Origin: Maricaulis maris MCS10
Lineage (GTDB): Bacteria; Pseudomonadota; Alphaproteobacteria; Caulobacterales; Maricaulaceae
Direction of reading: 5' to 3'
DNA length: 64,000 bases
Assembly (NCBI RefSeq): GCF_000014745.1
Contig: NC_008347.1
Coordinates: 2,930,001-2,994,000, forward strand
A program made the translations under genes and the position numbers. Below, in pieces: positions 31,041 through 39,776 of this stretch. A model generated the notes under the pieces. It worked only from the letters and a program-made list of their open reading frames with translations, made no database searches and was not told the origin of the DNA. Positions within the stretch are counted from its first letter, which is position 1. Every line of letters starts with the position of its first letter.

Positions 31041-32258
31041 CTAGTAGTTCACGGTGAAGGCCAACCACACCTTGTCACGGTCTGCAGGTCCGCCGGCGGG
31101 ACCGTTGTAGAAAGCCGCCTTGAGTTCGAGTGCGTAGTGGGCGCTGAGACGCGTCGTCACGACGGCATCGATTTCGGAGCCGAGATCGCCGCCACCATTG
31201 CCCGCCTCAAAATCGTGAAAGATCACCGCCGCGGACAGGCTTTCGCCGATGGGAGATTGCGCAGTAGCCCATCCGAACCGGACATAGGCGTCGCGTATAC
31301 CGTTCGCCGGCGTTGTCAGGAACACGTCCGCCCAACCCTGATAGGCATGCAGTGTCGCCAACGGCGTCGAGAAACCACGCACGCCATCGCCTTCAAGGCT
31401 CTCGAAACCAATCGCCCCGGACCACCCGTTCGCTGCCAGGCTCACCTGAGCCCTGAACAGGTCCAGGTCAAAACTGGCCGGGTTATCGCCGCGGTCGCTT
31501 TGGCGCGCATACTCGGCCAACCAGGCGAGGTTCGTGTTGTCGGCTGTCACATGCTGTCCGCTCCAACGGGCCCCGAAAGTGGCCGTTGAGAGTGCCGCAA
31601 CATCCTGATTGTCAACGAGATAAACAAAGCCGCCGAAGGTTCCGAGGCGGGTCGCGTAATCGCCATCGAACAGATGCGCATCAAGGTCCCATTCGCCGGC
31701 CGGGTGGTCATCGCCGAATATGCGGTGGACGCGATCCAGATAGAGGTAGTTGAACGTGCCGCCCTCCTGGCCGGTCCAGGTCAGTCTGAAAGCGTCAAAC
31801 GTTTGCTCGTTCTGCCGGAATCCGACATTGCCGACATGTCGGGCGTCTCCAAGGACGACGCGTTGGCGGCCGAGGACGGCGACCATGTCGGACAAGCCGG
31901 TGAAACTGACCTGTAGACGGTTGAGCTCGGTCTCTTCCGGGTCGGCGACAACCGGGAAACCGGTGCGACCATTGGTCGAGGAATTGAAGTCATCGACGAG
32001 GTGAAGCACGTTTTCGGCCTCGACAAGGAAGCGAAAACCCTCGATCTCACCGCTATCGATGCCCAGGCGCGTTCGCAAGGTCAGCGCATTGGCGCGATCG
32101 GCAAACCCCTCTTGATCGACCTGTTCATACCGCAGACGGGCATTCAACAGGATATCCGGCTCGGACTGCGCCAACGCGGCGCCGGTAATGGCGGCGAGCC
32201 CGAAGGCACAGCCAATCATAAGCATGGTCTTGGACGACTTGGTTTCGGTCAGAATCAC
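31041..32258 (-). CDS. Outer-membrane porin, alginate-export-like family
   Basis: A 405-residue protein with a signal peptide (ending ITGAALA-QSE) and alternating strands throughout (LNARLRYEQV, NALTLRTRLGID, VLGRQRVVLGD), ending in an aromatic residue (LAFTVNY) as expected for a beta-barrel. The pattern RQRVVLGDARHVGN resembles alginate-export-type porins. In this operon it might pass nitrate or nitrite across the outer membrane; that is inference. GTG 32258 has AGGGAAA upstream and lies 12 bp after the PpiC gene; ATG 32225 has no ribosome site. Confidence 0.8.
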   Translation of the reverse strand: MILTETKSSKTMLMIGCAFGLAAITGAALAQSEPDILLNARLRYEQVDQEGFADRANALTLRTRLGIDSGEIEGFRFLVEAENVLHLVDDFNSSTNGRTGFPVVADPEETELNRLQVSFTGLSDMVAVLGRQRVVLGDARHVGNVGFRQNEQTFDAFRLTWTGQEGGTFNYLYLDRVHRIFGDDHPAGEWDLDAHLFDGDYATRLGTFGGFVYLVDNQDVAALSTATFGARWSGQHVTADNTNLAWLAEYARQSDRGDNPASFDLDLFRAQVSLAANGWSGAIGFESLEGDGVRGFSTPLATLHAYQGWADVFLTTPANGIRDAYVRFGWATAQSPIGESLSAAVIFHDFEAGNGGGDLGSEIDAVVTTRLSAHYALELKAAFYNGPAGGPADRDKVWLAFTVNY

Positions 32259-32270
32259 GACTTGGTTTCC

Positions 32271-33104
32271 CTATTGAACGAGTGGGGACTGCGCCCCTTT
32301 GAGATCGACCCCGGAGACTTCGGCATCTCCGATGACCAACGACACGAATTGCGAGACAGCCCGGCGCCAGCTGGCGTCCCGCAGGAATTCCTCAACCAAC
32401 GGCCGGGCTTGTGCGAACTCCGGGATGTTTCCACGCACCGCGTGATCAAGCCGGATAATGTGGACGCCGTACGGCGTTTCGACCGGTTCGGGATGAATGG
32501 CACCGGCTTGCATTTGCGCCAGCACAGCCTCAAAGGCCGGTGTCGTCTGGCCCCGCATGACCTGACCCAGGCGCCCTCCCTCGGTCGCCGAGACGCAATC
32601 CGACCGGTCCCGCGCCATGCGGGCAAACAGATCCGGCTTTTCGCTCAGGGTTTCCAGCAGGGTGCGGGCCTCGGCCAGTGCTCGCTCAAACGCCGGCGCG
32701 TCCCGGCGATCGGCCTGCAAAAGGATGTGGGCCGGCTCGTAGAGATCCGGCGCACGCAACTTTTCCCGGTTGTTGTCGTAATAGCGACGACAGGAAGCCT
32801 CGTCCGGTTCCGGCGTCTTGACCTCGACATCGAGCATGACCCGGATCAATGAGTCATCCGGCGCCTCAGGCCGCCCTTCGGCATCGGTCAGCGGCTCGGC
32901 CACCAGGTCGAGTGCGCGGGCGCGTTGCAGCAAGGCTTCGCGGATCGCCAGGGCGCGGGCCGCGGCCTGCCATGCGACCTCGGGACGCTTGGCTGGATGA
33001 TGTTGGGCTTCCGCCGCGATGGCCTCGGCAGTGATCTCGACACCATTGACGATGACCGGAATGACGGCTTCGGCCGGCTTTGAAATCAGGGTGCTTGTGG
33101 TCAT
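32271..33104 (-). CDS. PpiC-type peptidyl-prolyl cis-trans isomerase of the nar operon
   Basis: A 277-residue protein with a parvulin domain near the centre (PAHILLQADRRD, SVSATEGGRLG-like DCVSATEGGRLGQV, TPYGVHIIRLDH). No signal peptide is visible, so it probably acts in the cytoplasm, perhaps in folding of NarG/NarH. Pseudomonas nar operons carry a PpiC gene in the same position after narI. ATG 33104 overlaps the narI stop (ATGA) and follows GGGAGAGG; the upstream in-frame extension to 33317 is narI in another frame. Confidence 0.88.
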   Translation of the reverse strand: MTTSTLISKPAEAVIPVIVNGVEITAEAIAAEAQHHPAKRPEVAWQAAARALAIREALLQRARALDLVAEPLTDAEGRPEAPDDSLIRVMLDVEVKTPEPDEASCRRYYDNNREKLRAPDLYEPAHILLQADRRDAPAFERALAEARTLLETLSEKPDLFARMARDRSDCVSATEGGRLGQVMRGQTTPAFEAVLAQMQAGAIHPEPVETPYGVHIIRLDHAVRGNIPEFAQARPLVEEFLRDASWRRAVSQFVSLVIGDAEVSGVDLKGAQSPLVQ

Positions 33105-33805
33105 CCTGCCTCTCCCTTCTTCGGCTTGCGGCGGACGACCTGGTAACCCTGGCGGAAAATGTAGCGGACCGGGGCGCTGAACATGTGGACCAGTCGCGTG
33201 AACGGGAAGACCAGGAATATCGTCAGGCCAAGCACCAGGTGCGCCTTGAAAATCCAGTGCACGTCCGCGACATGAGCCGCGACGCCGGGCTGGAAGGTGA
33301 AGACGCCCTGCGCCCAACTCATGAACTTGGTCATTTCGTGACCATCGAGGTGCTGCATCGAGACCGCTATGGATCCGACACCCAACAGGAGTTGCGCATA
33401 GAGCATCAGCAATATGGCCATGTCTGAAAAGCTGGTCGTGGACCGGATTCGCGCATCGAACAGGCGCCGGTGGAGCAACAGGCTTGCACCGATCAGCGCC
33501 ATGACCCCGGCGACCCCGCCGGCGATAACAGCGAGAAGCTGCTTGGCACCATGGCTGATCCCCAGCGCATCGAAAACGCCGATCGGGGTCAACAGGCCGA
33601 CCAGGTGACCGAAGAAGATCACCAGGACTCCGACATGGAAAAGGATTGAGCCGAGGACCAGCTGACGCCGGCGCAAGAGCTGGCTGGACCCGGCGCGCCA
33701 GGAATAAGGCTCACGATCGTAGCGGATGATCGAGCCGACCACGAGAACCGCCAAGGCGATATAGGGATAGATGCCAAACAGGGCAGAGTTGAGAATATCA
33801 CTCAT
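33101..33805 (-). CDS. narI: Respiratory nitrate reductase gamma subunit NarI
   Basis: A 234-residue membrane subunit with five transmembrane segments that oxidises quinol and passes electrons through two b haems to NarH. Haem-ligand histidines are visible in FHVGVLVIFFGHLVG (first pair) and in DVHWIFKAHLVLG plus TRLVHMF (second pair region). The 4-bp overlap with narJ upstream and ppiC downstream keeps it in the operon. Length and topology are normal for the family. Confidence 0.95.
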   Translation of the reverse strand: MSDILNSALFGIYPYIALAVLVVGSIIRYDREPYSWRAGSSQLLRRRQLVLGSILFHVGVLVIFFGHLVGLLTPIGVFDALGISHGAKQLLAVIAGGVAGVMALIGASLLLHRRLFDARIRSTTSFSDMAILLMLYAQLLLGVGSIAVSMQHLDGHEMTKFMSWAQGVFTFQPGVAAHVADVHWIFKAHLVLGLTIFLVFPFTRLVHMFSAPVRYIFRQGYQVVRRKPKKGEAG

Positions 33806-34503
33806 GGCCGGCGTCCTTCATCGGATGCGGCGGCAGGTGGAACCGCCATCTTGGTGAGCATGTTTTCGGCGACCGGACACCCAGCCGACGGGTCTGGCCC
33901 GAAGCGGACCTGCTCTTCCTCCCAGGCCTGATCGATGGCCTCGAGGGTTTGCGGGTCTTCAGCCGGTGTCTCGACGGCAGATTTTTCCAGCTCGGCCGGC
34001 CGGACGGCTATCCGCGCCAGATCGAGCAGCACGGCCTGGTAGACGCTTTTGCGCTTGCCCAGACGTTCGGCGAGGGCGTCGAGTACATGGGCCGTTTCCC
34101 CCAGCAGGGCCTTCGCCTCTTCGAGCGGGCGCAGGGACAGGTATTCGAGGAAAAGCGGCAGGAAGTCGGGCAGCTCACTGGCTGTGATTTCCAGACCGTG
34201 GCTCTCGTAGAGCGCCTTGAGGTCGACCATCGCCTGACCGCGATCCCGGCTTTCGCCATGAACGTGCTCGAACAGGTGCAGCGACAGGGCCCTGGACCGG
34301 TCGAACAGGTCCACATAACGGGCCTGCAGTTCATAGAGATCCTGCGAAGCGAGTTCCTCGATCAACTGCGCAACCCCCGTCCGGTCACCCGGCGCGAGGA
34401 GAGCTTCCTCGTCGAGGGCACCGGCAAAGGCCGGCGCGGCGGCCCGGATGTCCTCGGTCGGATAGCTGAGCAGGGCTGCATATACCTTGAAAGACAGGGT
34501 CAT
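33802..34503 (-). CDS. narJ: Nitrate reductase assembly chaperone NarJ
   Basis: A 233-residue cytoplasmic chaperone that holds NarGH until molybdenum cofactor is inserted and the complex docks on NarI. The all-helical sequence has the family segments FKVYAALLSYPTED, LHLFEHVHGESRDRG and PDFLPLFLEYLS. ATG 34503 shares one base with the narH stop (TGATG). The C-terminal tail is rich in Pro, Glu and Ala and variable in this family. Confidence 0.94.
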   Translation of the reverse strand: MTLSFKVYAALLSYPTEDIRAAAPAFAGALDEEALLAPGDRTGVAQLIEELASQDLYELQARYVDLFDRSRALSLHLFEHVHGESRDRGQAMVDLKALYESHGLEITASELPDFLPLFLEYLSLRPLEEAKALLGETAHVLDALAERLGKRKSVYQAVLLDLARIAVRPAELEKSAVETPAEDPQTLEAIDQAWEEEQVRFGPDPSAGCPVAENMLTKMAVPPAAASDEGRRP

Positions 34504-36029
34504 CAGCTTTTCTCCATCGGGGTGACCTGGGCGCGGCGTCGCGGGCTGCCAAACAGCGAGGCCTTGCTCTGCCCGTCCGAACAGCCATTGCCGAAGCTGA
34601 ACCCGCACTCGCCCCGGATATCGAAGGCTTCTTCCGCCTCTTCGCGATGCGAGGTCGGAATGACGAAACGATCCTCGTAATTGGCGATCGCCATAATCTG
34701 GTACATGTCTTCGATCAGATCCTCGGTGAGGCCGACCCGTTCGGCGATCGACGCGTCGATCACGCCCTCAACCGTTTTCGACCGCATGTAGGCCCGCATG
34801 GCGAGCATGCGTTCGAGACCCAGCGCGACTGGCTCCTCATCCCCGGCCGTCAGCAGATTGGCCAGATAGCGAAGCGGGATGCGCAGGGACCGGACGTCCG
34901 GCATCTCGCCATCGGTCTCGAGCGCGCCGGACTCGGCCGCGTTCTTGATCGGCGACAGGGGCGGCACATACCAGACCATCGGCAAGGTGCGGTATTCAGG
35001 GTGAAGGGGGAAAGCGACCTTCCAGTCGATCGCCATCTTGTAAACCGGCGACTGCTTGGCCGCTTCCAGCCAGGCTTCCGGCACGCCGTCCCGGCGCGCC
35101 TGGGCTTGAACTTCCGGATCATGCGGATCGAGGAAGATGTCGAGCTGGGCCTGGTACAGATCCTTCTCGTCTTCCATCGAGGCCGCTGCCTCGATGCGGT
35201 CGGCATCGTAGAGCATGACGCCGAGATAACGGATCCGGCCGACACAGGTCTCCGAACATACGGTCGGCTGACCCGCCTCGATACGCGGATAACAGAAGGT
35301 GCACTTCTCGGATTTGCCGCTCGACCAGTTGTAATAGATCTTCTTGTACGGGCAGCCGGACACGCACATGCGCCAACCACGACATTTTTCCTGGTCGATC
35401 AGGACAATGCCGTCTTCCTCGCGCTTGTAGATCGCACCAGAGGGGCAAGCCGCCGCGCAGGTCGGGTTGAGGCAGTGCTCACACAGACGCGGCAGATACA
35501 TCATGAAAGTGTTTTCGAACTCGCCGTAAATCTCCTTCTGGATGCCCTCGAAATTGTAGTCCTCGGACCGCTTGGAGAATTCTCCGCCGAGGATTTCCTC
35601 CCAGTTGGGACCCCATTCGATCTTTTCCATCCGCTCGCCGGTCAACAGCGAGCGCGGTCGGGCGGTCGGAAAGGCTTTCGACTCCTTGGCCGATTGCAGG
35701 TGACCGTAATCAAAGGTGAACGGCTCGTAGTAATCATCGATCTGCGGCAGGTCCGGATTGGCGAAAATCTTCGCCAGGACCCGCCATTTCGATCCCATTT
35801 TCGGATGAAGCGACCCGTTGCCGGACCGTTTCCAGCCACCATTCCAGCGGCCCTGGTTTTCCCAGTCCTTGGGATAGCCGACACCCGGCTTGGTCTCGAC
35901 ATTGTTGAACCAGGCGTATTCAACGCCCTCGCGGCTGGTCCAGACATTCTTGCAGGTCACGGAACAGGTGTGGCAGCCGATACATTTGTCCAGATTGAGG
36001 ACCTTGCCAATTTGCGCACGGATTTTCAT
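34503..36029 (-). CDS. narH: Respiratory nitrate reductase beta subunit NarH
   Basis: A 508-residue iron-sulfur subunit that carries three [4Fe-4S] clusters and one [3Fe-4S] cluster between NarI and NarG. Cluster motifs are CIGCHTCSVTCKNVW, CEHCLNPTCAAACP, CRGWRMCVSGCP and CTFC/CVGRIRYLG. The Trp in CRGWRMC replaces a Cys and marks the [3Fe-4S] site, as in other NarH proteins. It overlaps narG by four bases and narJ by one. Confidence 0.96.
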   Translation of the reverse strand: MKIRAQIGKVLNLDKCIGCHTCSVTCKNVWTSREGVEYAWFNNVETKPGVGYPKDWENQGRWNGGWKRSGNGSLHPKMGSKWRVLAKIFANPDLPQIDDYYEPFTFDYGHLQSAKESKAFPTARPRSLLTGERMEKIEWGPNWEEILGGEFSKRSEDYNFEGIQKEIYGEFENTFMMYLPRLCEHCLNPTCAAACPSGAIYKREEDGIVLIDQEKCRGWRMCVSGCPYKKIYYNWSSGKSEKCTFCYPRIEAGQPTVCSETCVGRIRYLGVMLYDADRIEAAASMEDEKDLYQAQLDIFLDPHDPEVQAQARRDGVPEAWLEAAKQSPVYKMAIDWKVAFPLHPEYRTLPMVWYVPPLSPIKNAAESGALETDGEMPDVRSLRIPLRYLANLLTAGDEEPVALGLERMLAMRAYMRSKTVEGVIDASIAERVGLTEDLIEDMYQIMAIANYEDRFVIPTSHREEAEEAFDIRGECGFSFGNGCSDGQSKASLFGSPRRRAQVTPMEKS

Positions 36030-39000
36030 TCCGCTGCCTCCATTTCATCACCGGCCGGGCCTTCGAGCCAGTCGACCTTGTCCATCTTGCGGACAATGAC
36101 GAACTCGTCGCGGTTGGAACCAACCGTGCCGTAATAGTTGAATCCATAGGATTGCTGGGCGTAGCCGCCGATCATGTGGGTCGGCTTGAGGGTTGTCCGG
36201 GTGACCGAGTTGTGGATGCCACCACGCTGTCCGGTCAGCTCCGAACCCGGAACATTCACGATCTTTTCCTGGGCGTGATACATGAACAGGGTGCCCGACT
36301 TGATCCGCTGCGAGACCACCGCCCGGGCCACCAGGGCTCCGTTCGAATTATAGGCCTCGACCCAGTCGTTATCGACGATGCCTGCTGATCTGGCGTCGTC
36401 CTCCGATAGCCAGACAATTGGTCCCCCGCGTGACAGGGTCAGCATCAACAGATTGTCGGTGTAGGTGGAGTGGATCCCCCACTTCTGGTGCGGTGTGATG
36501 AAGTTCAGCACGATCTGCTGGTTGCCATTGGGCTTGGAGTTGATCACCGGCGCCACGGTCGCCGTGTCGATCGGTGGCCGGTAGACACACAGGCCCTCAC
36601 CGAAGGCGAGCATCCATTTATGATCCTGGTAGAGCTGCTGACGACCCGTCAACGTGCGCCAGGGGATGCGCTCGTGCACATTGGTGTACCCGGCATTGTA
36701 GCAGACATCCTCGCTCTCTATGCCTGACCAGGTTGGCGAGGAGATGATCTTGCGCGGCTGCGCGACCACATCCCGGAAGCGGATCTTCTCGTCTTCCTTT
36801 GGCGCTGCCAGATGGGTGTGATCCCGCCCGGTATTTTTGGACAAGGCATCCCAGGCCTTGACCGCAACCTCGCCATTGGTTTCCGGCGCGAGCATGAGGA
36901 TGACCTCGGCGGCATCAATGGCCGTCTCGATTTTCGGCCGCCCCTTGGAGATGCCGGCCTCGCGCACAACGCCATTCAGCGCTGCCAGATGCTCGACCTC
37001 GTCCTCGGTATTCCAGCCAATACCCTTGCCACCATTGCCGAGCGTGTCGAGCAACGGGCCGAGGGAGGTGAACTTCTTGTAGAGGCTTGCATAATCCCGT
37101 TCGACGACCGTGATTTGCGGCATCGTCTTGCCGGGGATGGCCTCGATTTCACCCTTGGTCCAGTCCTTGACGTCGAAAGGCTGGGCGATTTCGCCGGGCG
37201 TGTCATGCAGGATCGGGGTCAGGACGATATCCGTCTCCACGCCCAGCTCCTCCGGTGCGATCTCCGACAGTTTTTTCGCAAGACCCTTGAAGATGTCCCA
37301 GTCACTGCGCGCTTCCCAGGCTGGATCCGTCGCCGCCGTCAGCGGGTGGATGAAGGGGTGCATGTCAGACGTATTGAGATCGTTCTTCTCGTACCAGGTC
37401 GCGGTTGGCAGCACGATGTCGGAGTAGACGCAGGTCGTGGACATGCGGAAGTCGATCGTGACCAACAGGTCCAGCTTGCCTTCCGGGCAATGCTCCGCCC
37501 ACTCGACCTCGGACGGGCGCATGTCCGGCCCGGCCTCATGGCCGAGAACACCATGGCTCGCGCCAACAAGGTGTTTGAGGAAATACTCGTGCCCCTTGCC
37601 CGATGAGCCGAGCAGGTTGGAGCGCCAGACGAAGAGGTTGCGCGGCCAGTTGGCCGGATTGTCCGGATCACCGCAGGACAGCTTCACGTCTCCGGACTTG
37701 AGACCATTGAGCACATAGTCCTTGGCGTCGACGCCGGCTTCGGCAGCCGCCCGTGACAAGTCTAGCGGGTTGGTCTGCAATTGCGGCGCGGAGGGCAGCC
37801 AGCCCATCCGCTCGGCCCGGACATTCCAGTCAATCATTGACCCGGACCAGTCGCCCTCAGGCGCCGTCGGCGACAGGATTTCATCGACCGAAAGCGTCTC
37901 ATAGCGCCATTGACCGGTATGTGCGTACCAGGCGGAGGTGGAATTCTGGTGGCGCGGCGGGCGGTTCCAGTCGAGCGCGAAGGCCAGTGGCTGCCAGCCG
38001 GTTTGCGGGCGCAGCTTTTCCTGCCCCACATAGTGGGCCCAGCCGCCGCCGGACTGGCCGATACAGCCGCACATGACCAGGAGGTTGATGATCCCCCGAT
38101 AGTTCATGTCCATGTGGTACCAATGGTTCAGACCGGCACCGAGAATGACCATCGACTTGCCATTCGTCTTCTCGGCATTGGTGGCAAAGGCGCGAGCCGT
38201 GGCGATGATCTTCTTGCGATCCACACCTGTAATCGCTTCTGCCCAGGCCGGTGTGTAAGGCGCCATGTCGTCGTAATCGCGTGCCACGTCATCGCCGCCG
38301 AGACCGCGGTCAAGGCCGTAATTGGCGCACATCAGGTCAAACACGGTGACGACCAGTGCCTCACCGTCCTTCAGGGCCACCCGGCGTGCCGGCAGCTTGC
38401 GGGTCAGGACATCCGGGTGATCGGTTCCGGCGAAATGATCATGATGCTTGTTGCCGAAATAGGGAAAACCGACCTCGACCGCCTCGTCATGGCGGTCGTC
38501 GAGGATGAAGGACAGCTCCAGCTCGACCTCATCGCCCTTGCCGGCGCGTTGTTCGAGATTCCACTTGCCCTTCTCGCCCCATCGAAAACCGATCGATCCA
38601 AGCGGCGCCACATAGCTTGCCGACTTGCGATCATAGGCAATCGTTTTCCAATCCGGATTGTTGTCCTCACCGAGATTGTCGGCGAAGTCCGAGGCCCGGA
38701 GCAGCCGTCCCGGAACATAGCGGCCATCCTTCTTTTCCAACCGGACCAGGTTGGGCATGTCGGTATTTTCGCGGGCGTAGGTCTCGAAATAGGCCGCCTG
38801 GCGGTCAAGATGGTATTCGCGAAGGATCACATGGCCCATCGCCAGCGCGAGCGCGGCGTCGGTTCCCTGTTTGGGATTGAGCCAGATATCGCCGAACTTG
38901 GAGGCTTCCGAATAGTCCGGGCAGATCACCGCGCTCTTGGTGCCGCGATATCGCGCCTCGGTATAGAAGTGCGCGTCCGGCGTCCGGGTTTGCGGAACGT

Positions 39001-39763
39001 TCGACCCCCAGATCAGCAGGAATCCGGCATTGTACCAGTCAGCCGATTCCGGGACATCGGTCTGCTCACCCCAGGTCTGCGGACTGGCCGGCGGCAGGTC
39101 GCAATACCAGTCATAGAACGACATGCAGACGCCGCCGAGCAATGACAGGTAACGCGAGCCCGCTGCATAGGACACCATCGACATCGCCGGGATCGGCGAA
39201 AAGCCAAACACCCGGTCGGGCCCGTACTCCTTGGCGGTATAGGCGTTGGCGGCGGCGATGATCTCGTTGACCTCGTCCCAGTCGCCACGGACCATCCCGC
39301 CGGCACCGCGCTTTGACACATAGGATTTGCGCGCCGCCGGATCAGCCTGGATCGACCGCCAGGCCGCCATGGGCGACAGGGTCTCGCGCGCCTTGCGCCA
39401 GGCTTTCAGGAGGCGGCTGCGGATCAACGGGTATTTCAGGCGATTGCCCGAATACATGTACCAGGAATAGCTGGCGCCGCGAGAGCAGCCGCGGGGTTCG
39501 TGATTGGGCAGATCTGGACGGGTGCGCGGGTAGTCAGTCTGTTGGGTTTCCCAGGTCACCAACCCGCCCTTGACGTAGATTTTCCAGCTGCACGACCCGG
39601 TGCAGTTCACGCCGTGGGTCGAGCGCACGACCTTGTCGTGCTGCCAGCGCTTGCGATAGGCGTCCTCCCACTTGCGGTCTTCGGTCGTGGTGATGCCATG
39701 CCCGTCAGAAAACGCTTCAGACTTGCGTGCAAAGAATGTGAGGCGGTCGAGAAGATGGCTCAT
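36026..39763 (-). CDS. narG: Respiratory nitrate reductase alpha subunit NarG
   Basis: A 1245-residue catalytic subunit that reduces nitrate to nitrite at a bis-MGD molybdenum centre on the cytoplasmic side of the membrane. The FS0 cluster ligands are visible as His-x3-Cys-x3-Cys (HGVNCTGSC) with a later Cys in EPRGCSRGAS. The Mo-ligand Asp lies in WYCDLPPASPQTWGEQTD. There is no twin-arginine signal, as expected for membrane-bound Nar. narK2 ends 13 bp upstream. Full length for the family. Confidence 0.97.
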   Translation of the reverse strand: MSHLLDRLTFFARKSEAFSDGHGITTTEDRKWEDAYRKRWQHDKVVRSTHGVNCTGSCSWKIYVKGGLVTWETQQTDYPRTRPDLPNHEPRGCSRGASYSWYMYSGNRLKYPLIRSRLLKAWRKARETLSPMAAWRSIQADPAARKSYVSKRGAGGMVRGDWDEVNEIIAAANAYTAKEYGPDRVFGFSPIPAMSMVSYAAGSRYLSLLGGVCMSFYDWYCDLPPASPQTWGEQTDVPESADWYNAGFLLIWGSNVPQTRTPDAHFYTEARYRGTKSAVICPDYSEASKFGDIWLNPKQGTDAALALAMGHVILREYHLDRQAAYFETYARENTDMPNLVRLEKKDGRYVPGRLLRASDFADNLGEDNNPDWKTIAYDRKSASYVAPLGSIGFRWGEKGKWNLEQRAGKGDEVELELSFILDDRHDEAVEVGFPYFGNKHHDHFAGTDHPDVLTRKLPARRVALKDGEALVVTVFDLMCANYGLDRGLGGDDVARDYDDMAPYTPAWAEAITGVDRKKIIATARAFATNAEKTNGKSMVILGAGLNHWYHMDMNYRGIINLLVMCGCIGQSGGGWAHYVGQEKLRPQTGWQPLAFALDWNRPPRHQNSTSAWYAHTGQWRYETLSVDEILSPTAPEGDWSGSMIDWNVRAERMGWLPSAPQLQTNPLDLSRAAAEAGVDAKDYVLNGLKSGDVKLSCGDPDNPANWPRNLFVWRSNLLGSSGKGHEYFLKHLVGASHGVLGHEAGPDMRPSEVEWAEHCPEGKLDLLVTIDFRMSTTCVYSDIVLPTATWYEKNDLNTSDMHPFIHPLTAATDPAWEARSDWDIFKGLAKKLSEIAPEELGVETDIVLTPILHDTPGEIAQPFDVKDWTKGEIEAIPGKTMPQITVVERDYASLYKKFTSLGPLLDTLGNGGKGIGWNTEDEVEHLAALNGVVREAGISKGRPKIETAIDAAEVILMLAPETNGEVAVKAWDALSKNTGRDHTHLAAPKEDEKIRFRDVVAQPRKIISSPTWSGIESEDVCYNAGYTNVHERIPWRTLTGRQQLYQDHKWMLAFGEGLCVYRPPIDTATVAPVINSKPNGNQQIVLNFITPHQKWGIHSTYTDNLLMLTLSRGGPIVWLSEDDARSAGIVDNDWVEAYNSNGALVARAVVSQRIKSGTLFMYHAQEKIVNVPGSELTGQRGGIHNSVTRTTLKPTHMIGGYAQQSYGFNYYGTVGSNRDEFVIVRKMDKVDWLEGPAGDEMEAAE

Positions 39764-39776
39764 ATCTCTGTTTCCT

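Noticed and set aside
34647-36134. 495-residue plus-strand open frame opposite narH
   Set aside because: Antisense to a well-supported iron-sulfur subunit with all cluster motifs.
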